Positions 22,602 through 35,500 of a DNA stretch of 64,000 nucleotides are shown here, in pieces. The stretch is from Salticus scenicus (Eukaryota; Arthropoda; Arachnida; Araneae; Salticidae). Position 1 is the first letter of the stretch, and every line of letters starts with the position of its first letter. Location of the stretch: assembly GCA_963930645.1 (NCBI GenBank), contig OZ005662.1, positions 99,990,436 to 100,054,435 of the forward strand, read 5' to 3'. A model generated the notes under the pieces. The model did not search any database, was not told where the DNA came from, and saw only the letters and a list, made by a program, of their open reading frames with translations. The position numbers and the translations under genes were made by a program.

Positions 22602-22802
22602 CCCTTTTCGGCGCACTGTCCTCGCTGCGAGGACACAGTTATTAAGGTTCAACTGCAAAAACACATCTCGGAAATTTTTTGGCAAAATTTTACTTTTATA
22701 ACATAGCAGAAAAGGTCGTCACCTTCTTTTATTTTAATTTTGTTCGTGAATTCTGGTGGCAGTTTAATTTAAATGATCCCAATTACCTTGCGCCGCAAAG
22801 GG
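22602..22802. mobile_element. TTAA-flanked piggyBac-like MITE, 201 bp
   Basis: TTAA at 22598-22601 and 22803-22806. Ends CCCTTTTCGGCGCA and TGCGCCGCAAAGGG. Related in inverse orientation to 28979-29200. Confidence 0.8.
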
Positions 22803-22908
22803 TTAATTAGATCGCATGTACTTTTATATGTCATATTAATTCAGTTAAATGAGTAACTATGAGATTAATAGGATTATAATAACAGGAGACTTGGCGTTGG
22901 AATATTAA

Positions 22909-23124
22909 ACCCAAATAAACTACTACGTCAGAAACGCCAAAGAAAAATATTTGAGATGCATACAGCTGTTTTTCGGTAGCCTTAAGCGTACCGTCTTCAG
23001 TGCAAAAGGAATGACATTGCACTGAAGACGGTACGCTTAAGGGGTACGCTTAAGGCTACCGAAACAGCTGTATGCATCTCAAATATTTTTCTTTGGCGTT
23101 TCTGACGTAGTAGTTTATTCGGGT
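22909..23124. mobile_element. TTAA-flanked fold-back element, near-perfect hairpin
   Basis: TTAA at 22905-22908 and 23125-23128; ends ACCC and GGGT. The arms (to about 23004, and from about 23019) are complementary over roughly 100 bp around a loop near 14 nt. The right arm holds an extra copy of GTACGCTTAAGG, so the stem has one 12-13 nt bulge. TTAA and CCC ends suggest piggyBac-type mobilisation. Confidence 0.8.
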
Positions 23125-23148
23125 TTAATAGGATTATTATTCATTTTA

Positions 23149-23460
23149 CTTTCTCTTATGTATGTGGTAGTGAAAATATTGTTTTTAGGTCAAATTTTCG
23201 AAATTGAATTTATTATTTATTGAATTATTTACAAGTTTTGATGTCCCCTGAATCTAAAAATGGGGTTTTTTAGCAGTTGGTCTTTGTGTGTGTGGTCTGT
23301 TATTAGCATATCACAAGAACAAATCGTAACAGGAAAGTCCAAACTGGATATTCTAAATTTTAATAATAAGAAAAGCTATACTAAAGTTTTCATTGAGATC
23401 AAACAAATCCTTCGTGTACATAAACAACGAAGATAATTCAAATTACATCTGTGGCAGGGT
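23149..23460 (-). mobile_element. Helentron-like family C, 3' fragment
   Basis: Starts ACTTTCTCTTATG and continues with GGTCAAATTTTCGAAATTGA, TTTTTTAGCAGTTGGTCT and GATCAAACAAATCCTTCGTG-like segments shared with 51639-52000 and the inverse of 56900-57238. Confidence 0.6.
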
Positions 23461-24230
23461 TCTCATCAGAAGAAAAAAATTGGGCGTGAAATTTTCACCT
23501 TTACTCAAAAACAAAGTGCGATTTTTAAAAACTATGTGAGATTTCTAAAAATTAAGTGAGACTCCAAATAAACTTTGAATAATAATGAGGAGTCTTTTAC
23601 ATGGACACAAGTCTTTTGAATGGATCATAGAGGTGGGTGGGTGGGGGGGGGGGACCAAGACTTAGCACAAATGCAGTCATAAATCTCATACAAGGTGTTA
23701 TCGCTGTCTATTGTCTGTTTTTTCAACAATCAATCACTGAGATATGTTTTCAATTTTAAAATTATTATTTTAGAAACAACTGAAATCAGTAAATGAATTC
23801 ATGTAACGTTATGGAAGTAAAATTTGAATTGTTTTCGTGCACATTTTTGTAGAAAAAAGGATAATTGTATTATCGAATCATTAAAAATGCCCGACTTAAA
23901 GCTGCCTACTTTTTTTTTTTTTTTTTTTTTTTTCTACTGAAAAATGAAGATTATATTCAAAATCATTGCCAGCGGACAGCAAATATTTCGCAATTTCTTT
24001 AATTGTTCCGGCGACATACTTTACTCTTTATTTGTAACTCATCAACAAAAAATGAATAAATAAAGTACGATTTTTCCAATTCGAGTCGTAAATTAACAAT
24101 GACAATTTTACTCTGAGAATAGACTGAACCGTGTTTGTTTGCGACTTGAATCGGGGAATGAACAGTGTATCAAAAGTACAGTTGTACAGATAAAATGTTT
24201 AATGTAATAAGGAAATGCCGCTTTCAATAA
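23461..24230. other. no recognisable gene
   Basis: AT-rich with G and T homopolymers (about 23640-23652 and 23910-23933). Nothing else recognised. Confidence 0.4.
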
Positions 24231-24298
24231 AAAACTAGTATGTTGTGGCCACCACAAGACTTTCTTCTATATTTTCCTATACAAATTCACTCAGTAAC

Positions 24299-24333
<35 letters not shown>

Positions 24334-24344
24334 AGATTTTTTCA

Positions 24345-24375
<31 letters not shown>

Positions 24376-24840
24376 TGAAAAATTTTTAAAAATCGATAAC
24401 TTTGTTTTAAATTATCACAGATTTATAGTTCAACCATTCGTTTTAAAGGTATTGACGAGACCTTTCGAAAGATACCCATCTTGAAAATTTACCCCGGAGG
24501 GGGGGGGGGTATAGTTGTCCTATACTGCCATGTTAAAAGTTTACATAAAATGCGATCACAGCGCCACCTGCTGGGCGATTGATCCCCAAATCTAATTAGC
24601 ACAATGCCCCGCCAGGGTCCAACTATATACCAAGTTTGGTTGAATTTCATTCATTGGTTCGTGAGATACTTTGAAAACAAGAAACCACAGACACACGCAC
24701 ACACACAGACAGACAGACATTTTTTAAAAACTATCAATTCGTGTTCAGGACATCCCAAAACTTGTAGATCCGTCAAAAAACAGAGGTCGAAAATTTTCGC
24801 GAATCCAATACTTTCTCTATATTACATATAGAAGAAAGTA
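24231..24840 (+). mobile_element. Helentron-like family B element, short copy
   Basis: 5' end AAAACTAGTATGTTGTGGCC with the mini-hairpin TTGTGG/CCACAA, then ACTTTCTTCTATA. 3' end ACTTTCTCTATATTACATAT followed by AGAAGAAAGT (hairpin). One internal GCGCCACCTG repeat and A/T/GT homopolymers at 24301-24377. The AATCGATAACTTTGTTTTAA segment (24392) also occurs in the family C copy at 56661. Confidence 0.7.
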
Positions 24841-24980
24841 ATAAATAAATGATTGAATACGATATTTCAGAAACTGAAAATCATGTTACAAATCGCGTTT
24901 TCTAGGAACGCAGCAAGTTGCGTGTCCTGTCAAGAAAAAATTAATAAAGTTTGCATTGCAACAAAAATCGGAATAAAGAA

Positions 24981-25160
24981 AACTATCATGTCAATAGAGC
25001 TTCAACGAATTTTCAGCTATCTGGATCACGGTGGGTGCCTATATTACTTACTATAACTATATCCTTTATCTAGAACTATCAGGCTATCATGTCATCAGAC
25101 CTTCACCGAATTTTCAGCTATCTGGATCACGGTAGGGTGCCTATATTACTACTACTATAT
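24981..25160. repeat. local tandem duplication, about 102 bp offset
   Basis: CTATCATGTCA...CTTCA-CGAATTTTCAGC, then TATCTGGATCACGGT and GGGTGCCTATATTACT, appear at about 24982 and 25084. The second copy abuts the hAT-type insertion at 25162. Confidence 0.8.
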
Positions 25161-25364
25161 CCAGGCCCGGACTGGCTCCTTTGGGGGCCCTCGGCAAGAA
25201 ATCGAAAAGGGGCCCCTTGCTGAGGTATTTAGAGGAAACTATCAGGACACTATATTTAAATGAAGTCACAAAATTATATACAACTTACTAATTCTAAAAA
25301 TCTCTTAAAATGAAAAAATGTAATAAAAATTCGTTGTAATCAGTCAAAACTTCAGTTTTTTACC

Positions 25365-27180
25365 CTACATCGCTAAAGTGGGGGGGGGGGATTTCGCAAA
25401 TTTCATTATAGTGTGTATTGGGTACACATAACCAGCACACACACTGAAAAATCGCTTTTAATTTAGAGCAGAGTTACAGTTTGAAACATGTTTTTTACCC
25501 ACCAGATTCCCATGGGTGAAAGAGGATCTTTCGTAAAATCCTCCTATAATGCCCATTAAAAAAAAAAAGTATATATTTTGCCCCCCCCCCCCCAAGCAAA
25601 CAGGGAAGGGGGGATATTTCACAAAATCCTTTTTTCATGTGCATTACACTCACATCACCAACCCACACACGAAAATATAGATTTCCTTTGATAATTCCTT
25701 TATAGGATGTGTTAGGTGCACACATCGCACACACACACACACCAAAAATCACCTTCCTGAGATAATTCGGAATAGAATTACGCTTGGATATGTGTTTTGT
25801 CCCCCCCCCCCCTCCCCAACACTCGCTAAAAGGGAAAGGGGATATTTCGCAAAATGTATTTTTAGAGAATATTTAGGTACATATAAGCAATCCATACACT
25901 CAGACATTGCCTTTCTGAGATAATTTAGATGAGGATTATAACTTGAAATGTATTTTTTGTGCTCATACAGCAAACCCACATACCAATATATTGTCGTCCT
26001 GAGATAATTTGGAACAGAATTACGCTTGCAATTTTTAATTAATTATTTATTTTTTATTTATTTATTTATTTATTTTTTGTCCCCTCACCACTCTTATGGA
26101 GAAATTTAGCAAAATCCCGTCACAGTTAATGTTTGAAAATATTGAACACGCATCAAAACTCGTAAACAGCTCCCATAGATTCCCCTGGGAAAATTTAATG
26201 CAAAGAGATTGCTCTCAAATTTGCCTCCCTTGTAAATCCCCCCCCCCCTTTCCTTCCCAAATCAAAAATCGCGAAACACCCAAAATAGGTTTCTGGAAAT
26301 ATGTACAGAAGACACAATTGTTTTCTACTTCTACGTGCCATTTTTCGTAGAGTTTTAATGGAAAATCCGAATTTTGCGAAATCCCCCCCCCCCCCTCTTA
26401 AAATAAAGAATTTGAAAATCGAGATATATTTTTTCTTTTTTGTACGCAGGTCTAGTCTCTTCTGGTACTGTTTCTTAATCGTGAAGTAATTTAGACCCGA
26501 GTTATGCTCGTAAACGGGATTTTGTCCCGCCTCCCACCCCCTCAGGTTGGGAAAGGGAGAATTTTGCAAAAAGCCGTCTTAGTGGGTCTTAGCTCTCTAG
26601 AACCAACTTTCACTGCAAAATTCGTAATCCAGTCTCGCACAAAATCGCCACGAAAGTGTTGAGTCAGTGGGTGGAAATTACGTTTACCCCCCCCCCCCCC
26701 CCTTGAGCACTGAATTTATAAAATTCCAGAAATTGAGTTTTAAATATTTTGTTCGCCTTATTTTAAAACAAAAGTCTCAGGGATAGTTTTTTTTTTTTTT
26801 TTTTTAATTAACAAGTATGTAGTATTATATGTAATCAGGTTTTGAAATGTGAAACTACGTTTTGCTCCCTCCTCGCTCCTTTGGGGACTGAATTTCTAAA
26901 ATTTCAGAAATTGGTTTCTGGATATCTGCGTTTGCTATATATTTTAAAGCAAAAATCTTACGTATATCTGTCTTTTTGTTTGAGATCCTCCTTGAGGGTC
27001 AAATTTTTAAAATTCTAGAAATATGTTTTTCTTAGCTATATTTTAAAGCAAAAATTTTACTGATATCTGTTTTTTTTCATTGAGATATAGAGAATTTTAT
27101 GAAATCACATTCTGTCCTCTTTGCCACCCTTGAGGGGCGAATTTTGTAAAATTGCTTCTTAGGGGGTGCTTACACTATAT
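25365..27180. repeat. degenerate array with C-tracts, inside the hAT-type element
   Basis: Units of variable length (roughly 120-280 bp) recur with CCCCCCCC, a GGGAAAGGGGATATTTCGCA-like segment, CACACAC, and TGAGATAATTTGGAACAGAA-like segments. C tracts lie near 25380 (as G), 25580, 25800, 26240, 26385 and 26688. Late units (after 26870) lose the C tract but keep an AAAATTTCAGAAATTG-like core. Confidence 0.65.
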
Positions 27181-28978
27181 GTTCTATAATCTGACTCAGT
27201 TTCGAGTCAGTGACTCCAGTAGATTTTGCTGTGCGTTGATAAGTCACTGAGTAAGTGAATGGAAGTACTCTTTTATATATAAATAGAATATTAAAACATA
27301 TTTTTTTTAAAATTAGGCTTACATGCCTAAAAACTACATTTAGCTTTCTTGCTACCAGGAAAATAGTTCAGCAAGTTCTTTTTTCTAATATCGTTTACTT
27401 ATTTTCCCAATTAATAGTTACATAATTTTTACATACCATACCTAAACTAGTTCCATGCTGGAAAAAATAAGTATACTAATTAATTACGGGCGGTTAATTA
27501 TTTAAAAATGAGGTTGTGAAATATTTTTATTTCTAGGCAATCAAATCACATTTTTGAAGAAACCATAGTAATATAAATCCTACAGTAATACCTAAATAAC
27601 TGTATAAAGGGACACAACAGTAATAAATTACTAAGCATATTGGAAGAATATATATATATATCTTCTTTAATTGTGATTTAGTTGATACAATTTGTAAATT
27701 ATATTTTATAACAAAAAGAAAAATGGTTCTGAAAGACCCTGATACAAGTATAGTGAACTAAGCAACTCTCGTCAAGATCTTTACTTATGCAATTGTGACA
27801 GCCTCTTTAATTCATCGACAAAATGACAACAAAAGTCACCAAAGGGGATCTTATATTAAAGCTGTACAGAAATTTTTTTAAGAAACGAATATAATAACCG
27901 ATGCTAAGGAAGGAAACAAACTGCATACTTTTATATGGAATAATAGATTAAAAAGAAAAAAAAAAGTCATGTCGTATTAAATTAAATTCTGTTTCCTACA
28001 GAATTTTATAGGGGAAAAAAGGCTGTTAAATCGGCATTGTGCGGGCGTGGAATCTGTTGCTAAGGGCAGCGAGAACCCAAGTCGAGACTTTAATTGATTT
28101 CATAGTGTTTTTTCCCTGGTGTATGTGATCTTAATATTGATAGCTGATACGTAATTTTAAATTTTAAGATCATTTAACTATGATGACCAGCGAATAGCGA
28201 AACAGGTAAAGCCTACTAAAACCACAGCAACGCGTGGACAGGTACAGCTAGCTTTTAAATAAAATGTCTAATTTTCACCCAAAATTAAGAACCTCTAATT
28301 TTAAAAATTAAACAATAGAATTGTTTTGCAACTGATTTTTCTGATAGTTTCTCAAATTATTGAGTATGTGGAAGGTACTTAAGTATTATTTTTATATAAA
28401 ATCTCTAATTTTCATCTGAAATCAAGAATGTCTAATTTAAAAAATTAATTTTATAAAATTAAATGATAGAATTGTTTTGCTTGAACTTTTAAGCTAAAAA
28501 ACTAATTCGAGTTACCTGTATTTACCTGCATTTTCGTCCCTCAAAAGCCCACTTTGCGGCTTAGAAGTAAACTAATTAACGAAGTATTTAGATATTTGGA
28601 ATTTTTCTCAACATCTAAAGATTTTCTCGTCTTTTCTTTTCGAAGCACCACACTGATAGACGTGTTTCATGTTAGCATAGCTCTGGCACTGCTTTAACCC
28701 TTTAACGTTCACTACTTAATTTATTTTAAAAATTACTAAACTAATTTAAAAAATGGCTTTTAGACACATAGCTGATCATATATATTTAAAAAATAAAAAA
28801 ATAGCATTTTTCCTTTTCGAGAAATTTTCGGTTTGAAACATCTGTAAGTAAACCTTCTTAAATTCATGTGCTATTTAATTTAATAAATAAATCACTTTAT
28901 AAGTAAACATTATAGACAACAAAAACTCGTAAAAGTTGCATAGATCCCACCATTTCAATTTATTCCGGAATATTTTAA

Positions 28979-29200
28979 CCCTTTGCGGCGCAAGGCAATT
29001 CGGATCATTTAAATTACACTGCCACCGGAATTTACGAACATAATTAAAATAGAAGAAATTTTAAATTTTCACGTTAAAAAAAGGTCCTTTTCTGCTATGT
29101 TATAAATGTAAATTTTTGCTAAAAAATTTCCGGGATGAGTTTTTGCACTTGAGAATTAAAATTAGGTGTTCCATCAGCGGGAACACTGCGACTGAAAGGA
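28979..29200. mobile_element. TTAA-flanked piggyBac-like MITE
   Basis: TTAA at 28975-28978 and 29201-29204; left end CCCTTTGCGGCGCA; interior inverse to 22602-22802 (for example the AATTTCCGGGATGAGTTTTT segment). The right end is decayed. Confidence 0.75.
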
Positions 29201-29734
29201 TTAAATACAACCTTACTACGAGACTTATAGCGGGTGAGCATTGCGCAAAAGAAGTTAGTTATATTAGATAAGAAAAAAAATTGAAGCTGCGAAGAGACGT
29301 AACTATCGCAATCTAGACGCTACATTTAAAATTTCGTGGTTCTTTAAGATAGGAGAACAAACATACAGGATGAAGATGAAGCATGAAGCAGCATGCTCCA
29401 TGAATGAAACATTCTCGACTTTACTTGTGCACGCATCCTAGATTAAAACAATCAAGAAAGACAAGGTTTTCATCGCAAAGCTTCAACAAATGTTTGCATT
29501 TAAGTTCTTTGATCGCGAACTTGCCTGAAATTATGAATACTGCACAGTGCACAACACTTCTTGGGTCAAAATTATTTGTAAATCAGTAAAATTTTAGGAA
29601 AATAGTCAAATTACTCTGATAACTATTTCTAAGTAGTATGTTTTGAGGGGTCTCCTGGGGCCCCCTTCAGCTGGGGGCCCTCGGCAATCGCCGTGCCGAC
29701 CAGCCGACCTGGCCAGTCCGGGCCTGACTATATC

Positions 29735-30442
29735 CTTTAACTAGGCACTCTAGATCATGGTAGTAATTTTGAATTTGTTGATTTTAACACAAATTGTTCA
29801 GAAATGATAGCGACACAAATTTAACTTTCAAACAATTTTTTACATTAGATTTCTTTCAGAGTGAGTGACAATTAGAAACTGAGAATTTAACATATAAAGA
29901 ATTTTTCAAAGTTCAAATATTTTAGTTAAAGTCAGTTATGTTCTAGAAAGTTTGCAGTTTATTTAAAGATACGCACACATATTTTAATGGATTACATACA
30001 ATGCATATATACACAGAATTAATTTTTAAAAAAATTTATAAGCTTGCGCATGCGTGCTTAAAAATTTAGTAAAAATGCTCATATTTCGTAAGATATATAA
30101 TGTTTTTGCATTCTAATTGCTGTGTGCTGTGCCTAATGTAGTACACCAAATCTCCTAAAAATGGCTTTTCACTGGATCTAATACCCTACGTGTCTACGTG
30201 TGTAATAATTAAAAAATTGGTAATTTGCAATTTTTTTAAAGAAATCGTGATATCTCCATGAATGTATGTGGTAGCGTCATAAAAATTCATACAGATAATT
30301 AGAAGAATTCTCATAATCACATGCTACAGAAAAAACACATTTCAAGCATAACTCTTTACAGGGTAATCCAAAACATTTTGATTTTTGGTTAAATTTTTAC
30401 TGGCCCCTTTTCCTCTACAGGACACAGCTTTTAATTAAAAAT
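29735..30442. other. no recognisable gene
   Basis: AT-rich, nothing recognised. Confidence 0.4.
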
Positions 30443-30835
30443 CTCGTATGAAACAACCACACGACTTCCATTACCCACCCAATAGAGTGTTTATACAGGA
30501 AATTTGAAGAAAATCGTTAGAGCCGTTTTTGAGATACGGACTTATGGTATGGTCCCACTTCCGGTTTTTCAATTTTCACCAAAATTTGGGAAATTCATCT
30601 GTACACCAGACTTGTTTCAATTCTAAAGTTTCGTAGTTCTGTCTTTGTTAGTTTCCGAGATGTAATAGCCAGAAGATTCTCCACATACATACACACTGAC
30701 CAATTGCCAAAACAATTTTTTTTTTTTTTTGGAATCAAGGTACCTTAAAGCGTGTAAATCAGGTGAAATTTCGATATCGAATTTTCAGACCGAATACAAT
30801 ACTTCCATTACCTACGGTAGTAGGGTAATGGAAGT
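30443..30835 (+). mobile_element. Helentron-like family A element, short copy
   Basis: 5' end GTATGAAACAACCACAC, block ACTTCCATTACCC. 3' hairpin ACTTCCATTACC (30801-30812), loop, GGGTAATGGAAGT (30823-30835). The interior matches 15660-16030. Confidence 0.75.
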
Positions 30836-31294
30836 AAAAATATCCCAAAAATAGATATTTTTTGGTAGTATAATTAGCGCCAATTTCACTGCATTTTTAC
30901 ATATAATTTAACAATTAACTTTTAAACATCATCTCTGCCCCCCTCCCCCCCATACACACTCCCTTTATTACATTGTATGTGCATAAAGAAAGAAAGTAAT
31001 ATTATGGCTCATTAATAAATGAGGAAGCTTACAGTCGGCAGAAAAATTGCAATAATTCCTACTTAAAAGATGGACACGTAATACAATACTGTTTTGTTAA
31101 GTAAATATTTGTCGAGTCTTATACTGTTTATAAAGAAATAAGCTGGTGATAAAAATAAGCGATCAAGGTAAAATTAAAATATACATATATGAAAAAAGTT
31201 ATGTGGGCTTCGATAATTTTACTGGCTTACTTTTTATAACGACAACTAATAGTTAATCGGCAAACCTGTCTAGATATTGGGGAACATTTTTTGC
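30836..31294. other. tRNA-Gly upstream region, nothing specific seen
   Basis: AT-rich sequence with a C tract near 30940. tRNA promoters are internal, so none is called here. Confidence 0.3.
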
Positions 31295-31365
31295 GCATCG
31301 GTGGTTCAGTGGTAGAATGCTCGCCTGCCACGCGGGCGGCCCGGGTTCGATTCCCGGCCGATGCA
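31295..31365 (+). tRNA. tRNA-Gly (GCC)
   Basis: 71 nt. The acceptor stem GCATCGG pairs with CCGATGC, discriminator A. The D arm contains TGGTTCAGTGGTAGAATG (box A), the anticodon loop CTGCCAC carries GCC at 31327-31329, and the T arm GGGTTCGATTCCC is box B. A T5 pol III terminator lies about 9 nt downstream. All stems pair, so it looks functional. Supplies Gly codons GGC/GGT. Confidence 0.97.
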
Positions 31366-31874
31366 AAATGTACTTTTTAATTTTAAATGTTTTGCGTAAC
31401 TTTTAAATTGCAGAAAACTGTATGATATTTTGCGTTCTTCAATTTTTTTCATCGAAATTTCTAAAAATTTTAGTTTACAAGTTGACTGAAAAATACAAAA
31501 ATGCTGGAAAATTAGAGTAGAGGGAATATGTTATTAATAATAATGTTGAAAAGTATGCGTTCACAAAATATTTAGAATATTATTAATTTATATGCTAATA
31601 TAAGGATGTATATGTAGGTGTGTGTGGTGTTCAGTTTATGGCCAATCGTCTTATACCACTGACCAAAGGATCTATAGCATACGTTGATATTCTAATACAG
31701 ATATCTTATATGATAAATATCAGCATCATTAATTACTTCATTGTTAAACAATCAGTTATATGTTTATATCCATATTTAAAAATGTTATTAACATAATTAA
31801 ATAGAATTATTTCTTTAAAATAATACAAAATTGTTTTCTTTCACACTGTAAGAAATATTTTGAATGTGTGGTCA

Positions 31875-31948
31875 GGCCCGTTAGCTCAGTTGGTTAGAGC
31901 GTCGTGCTAATAACGCGAAGGTCGTGGGTTCGATCCCCCCACGGGCCA
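31875..31948 (+). tRNA. tRNA-Ile (AAT; A34 edited to inosine)
   Basis: 74 nt. Acceptor GGCCCGT/ACGGGCC, discriminator A, D arm TTAGCTCAGTTGGTTAGAGC, anticodon loop CTAATAA with AAT at 31909-31911, T arm GGGTTCGATCCCC. A T5 terminator lies about 6 nt downstream. 509 nt from tRNA-Gly on the same strand, so separately transcribed. Confidence 0.97.
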
Positions 31949-32464
31949 AATTGTTTTTATTCTATTTTTGCCTTTATTTTATATTTCTTTGTTTTTCTGA
32001 TGAAAAAATATTTGCATGTATTCGCTTTCTTCAACCTCCTCCTAAAAGATATTAAAGGAACTTATAATTGGGGAAAAAAAAAAAAAACGTTAACTGTTAG
32101 TCTATTCATACACTAGTATAGAAATATGTACATATTTCGTTTCTAATCCCCTCCCCCTTCCGTACTCATGTTTTTTTTTTTTTTATCTGATGAATGAACT
32201 TATTTTATTTTTAAACTTTATTTATATCTATCTCAAAATATATTGATCTCAACCTGCTGTAAAAGCATTGTGAAACGGAAAAACATTTTCGTATACTTCA
32301 GAATATATAGTTATATATTATATATATATAAGTTTAACAAAAGAATGACTAAAGCAGTCAAATTTATCTTTTTATATTGACACAATATGAAAAAGTTGAT
32401 ACAGTAATTTAAACTATTAATATAAATATAAGTTTTTTTTATGTCGCTTATTTTGTCTTTTTAG

Positions 32465-32553
32465 ACTGAAATTCTTTAATTCATGGGTTGAGAACGGACC
32501 GCCCAATGTTTTCTGGTTGTCGGGATTCTTCTTCACCCAGTCTTTCCTTACTG
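32465..32553 (+). CDS. dynein heavy chain exon (fourth from last)
   Basis: Acceptor CTTTTTAG just upstream, donor GTCAGT downstream. The first base completes a codon split with the previous, unseen exon; then LKFFNSWVENGPPNVFWLSG and FFFTQSFLT. Followed by an 89 nt intron. Confidence 0.92.
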
Positions 32554-35500
32554 GTCAGTTTATGTATACTTCTGAAACTAAATGTGCTCAATATTTTTTC
32601 TGAATGGCCGTAATCGTTGAGGGTTTTCATACTTTCTTTTAGGTGCATCTCAGAATTATGCTCGTAAGTACCACATACCTATTGACCAATTAGAGTACGA
32701 GTTTAAAGTTCTTAATATTGAATCCGAGTCCGAAGTGAAGCCTGAGGATGGAGTTTACGTAAAAGTAAGAAAAATTTTATTTTTTGCCGAATTAGTTAAA
32801 TACCAAACAATCAAGAAAGAGAAATTCTTCTAAGCCCTGTATGATAAGGATCACATGCGCGATCATCTAAATTTATTATCGCCGAATCTCGAGAATAGAA
32901 CTTAAAATGTGACAGGCACAAAAATTTTCTGTAAAGTGAATTTGAGATTCTGTATTTCTTTTCAGGATTTTCTCGGGGAACGAACAACTAGAGAAATTTT
33001 GCCTCATTTAGAATTGTTACAACCTATCAAGCTTAGGTTGCGTTCAGGGCGCTGCAGTGCAGGGCCTGATTTTCCCAAGAAGCAAATGGGGCAAAAGGGC
33101 CCTGAATCAGCTGACTTTTGAAATTTAAAGTACTTTACATATATACAAAATTTACTTTCAGCGCTGTATTATAGAAGGTGGCCCCCTATTGATTGTTTGG
33201 TCCTGGGCTTTCTCTTCTGTGAATCAGTCCTTGGGGCGCTGCAGCCGCGCCCCAAGTGGAAGTTTATCTGTGATAGTAATAATCAATCACAAGAAAGTTT
33301 TGATTGGGTTAAGTAATTAAGTCATGAGTATTTTATTTTTATTTATTTATTTATTATCTTAAAATTTTGGCAGAAATATAACGAGTTGAAAGTAGTTATT
33401 GTATGTTTTAAAATAGAATTGAACAAAAATGCTTATTTTCGACACCTTTTGAGTTTTGTGTTCAGTCGAGGTGTTAACACCGCCAAAGCTGTCTGTGAGA
33501 TTTGTGATGTATAGAAGGATCAATGCCACGAAACACTGCCTGCCGGTTTTCAGGCTTCAAAAATGAAAATTTTGACCTGATGAATGAACCACGCTCCATC
33601 AAACCAATTAAATTTTATGAAAAGCACTTAAATCAACTGCAGCAAGAAAGTCCTCATCAAACAACAAGCGATTAACGAACAAGATGAGTTGTGCTAATAT
33701 ATATATATATATATATATTGTGGGGGAACAATTAGCAAGTTCAGATACTGGACACTAGTTGCCACAAACTCAGAAAAACAGTAAAATCAACAATCAACTG
33801 TCCAGAATTTCTTTTAATTTGTTTGGATGACATCGTGTAACGCGGGTCAAAAACAACATTTTCTTTATCGCATTGTATGTGCGGTATGAAAAATGTTGAC
33901 TTCTTGTTAATTTTGAAGACTTGAAAAAAGAATGGCTTAGCCCCAATAAATAAGCGACAACGATGGCGACTCCAAATGGTGGTATTGAGAAGGCATAATT
34001 AATTACGAATTGGTTGAAGGGAATCAAATACCCAATCTGAAGCTTTACGTTCAAGAATTGCATGAACTCAAAGAAACAATTCAATAAAAATGACCGAATA
34101 AGTGAAATGTTGTTTTTCTGTAGCACAGCGTCCGTCCGACGAAAATTACAATTCAAGATCTCAAAACAAAATGCTATATCATGCTCCATACTCTGATCTG
34201 GATCAAACTTACGAGCTGTTGGGATCTCTAGTAGTCGATGGTTGGAGCTGCCATTTATCGTGTGTTTGCCAAGCTGAAGTTGGACTTCCACCCTTGTGAT
34301 GCTCATAAAAATGGAAGGTATTCCCCTCTTGCCTTAAATTTGGGTAGTGTCATTAGCAGACTCGGAGTTTCCAAAGTGGCAGCATTTTGTTGTTACTTAA
34401 GCAATAACAAACTGCTGACAAATTTGTTTGAATCTATTTTTAAATATCAGTTTTAAATTTGTATAAATCTTTTTTTTCCCTCTTTTTTACTTTGTGAAAA
34501 CTGTATCTAACAAAATAAATAATAAAATATATATTAAATATATAATTAAAAATAATTGGTACTTTTCTTGTAGGGTTTGTTTCTGGAGGGTGCTCGTTGG
34601 GACAGAGAACTTATGATTGTCAATGAATCTTTTCCCAAAGTGCTTTATGATACATTGCCTGTTGTATCCTTTAATTATTTTATTTCCTCTTAAATGTGCT
34701 GTGTTCCAGAATTTAAAGTATCCAATGTGTTAGGCATTCTTTTCTTTCTAACAAACTTTAATTAAAAATTGTACTTTTTTCTTCCTTTTTAAACCCAATT
34801 CTCTTTTAACAAATATAAAAATATATTTTTTCTTATTAAAACGTACTGCTGTAAAATACTATTATCCAGATTTTAAACTAGAATTGTATTCTTGCAATAT
34901 ATACATTTATTTATTATATTTTAAACCTGGATTGATTAGTTTTTTTTTTTTTTTTTTTTTTTGGAGGGGGGGGGGGGCAAATTTTTATAAACACATTTTA
35001 AAAGAAAAATCTCCGTGTTCTTTCTGATAAAAAGAAACTAAAAGGAAATTTGTTTGACAAAGCTACGTATCATAAGAAATTTTATCACTTCACAATTAGT
35101 GGAAGAAAATTTTTAGTTATTGATATCGTAAAAATACTAGGATGTGAGGAGGACTCCTCTTTTAGTGAATGTTGTATTAATTTCGTAAACGTATTTCACG
35201 GAAGTCGGTTATAATTATGTGTATTTTTAAAGTATTGCTGAGCGTAGCGCAGACGATAATGTTCGAGAGCTTTCTTTAAAACTGATGCCATTTTAACAAC
35301 ATACAGTGTCTCACTAAAATAATCGGACACTTGAATTTTTTATATATTTTATTGATTATCAGAAATATATTAAATTAAAGAAAAAAAAAAGCTGTTTGTA
35401 TTTTAAAATTATGTTAATTTAGCAAATACTAAATAGTAAATTAGAAAAAAACATATCATGGTGACAGAGGAAATATAGCCTTACAAAAATAATCGGACAG

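Larger units (their letters stand above)
25162..29726. mobile_element. hAT-type element, 4.57 kb, no transposase found
   Basis: Exact 8 bp duplication ACTATATC at 25154-25161 and 29727-29734. Ends CAGGCCCGGACTGGC and GCCAGTCCGGGCCTG are exact inverse complements. GGGGGCCCTCGGCAA occurs near both ends. These are hAT traits. The interior holds a C-tract array (25365-27180), a piggyBac-like MITE (28979-29200) and AT-rich filler. None of the short open frames resembles a hAT transposase or a BED finger, so it is non-autonomous or decayed. Confidence 0.8.

Noticed and set aside
26195..26569. 124-codon minus-strand frame and its plus-strand partner frames
   Set aside because: They arise from C/G-tract repeats in the hAT-type element; composition is homopolymer-driven with no domain.
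33794..34306. 170-codon open frame on the minus strand
   Set aside because: It overlaps a plus-strand mariner relic whose motif order is recognisable; the minus frame shows no family features.
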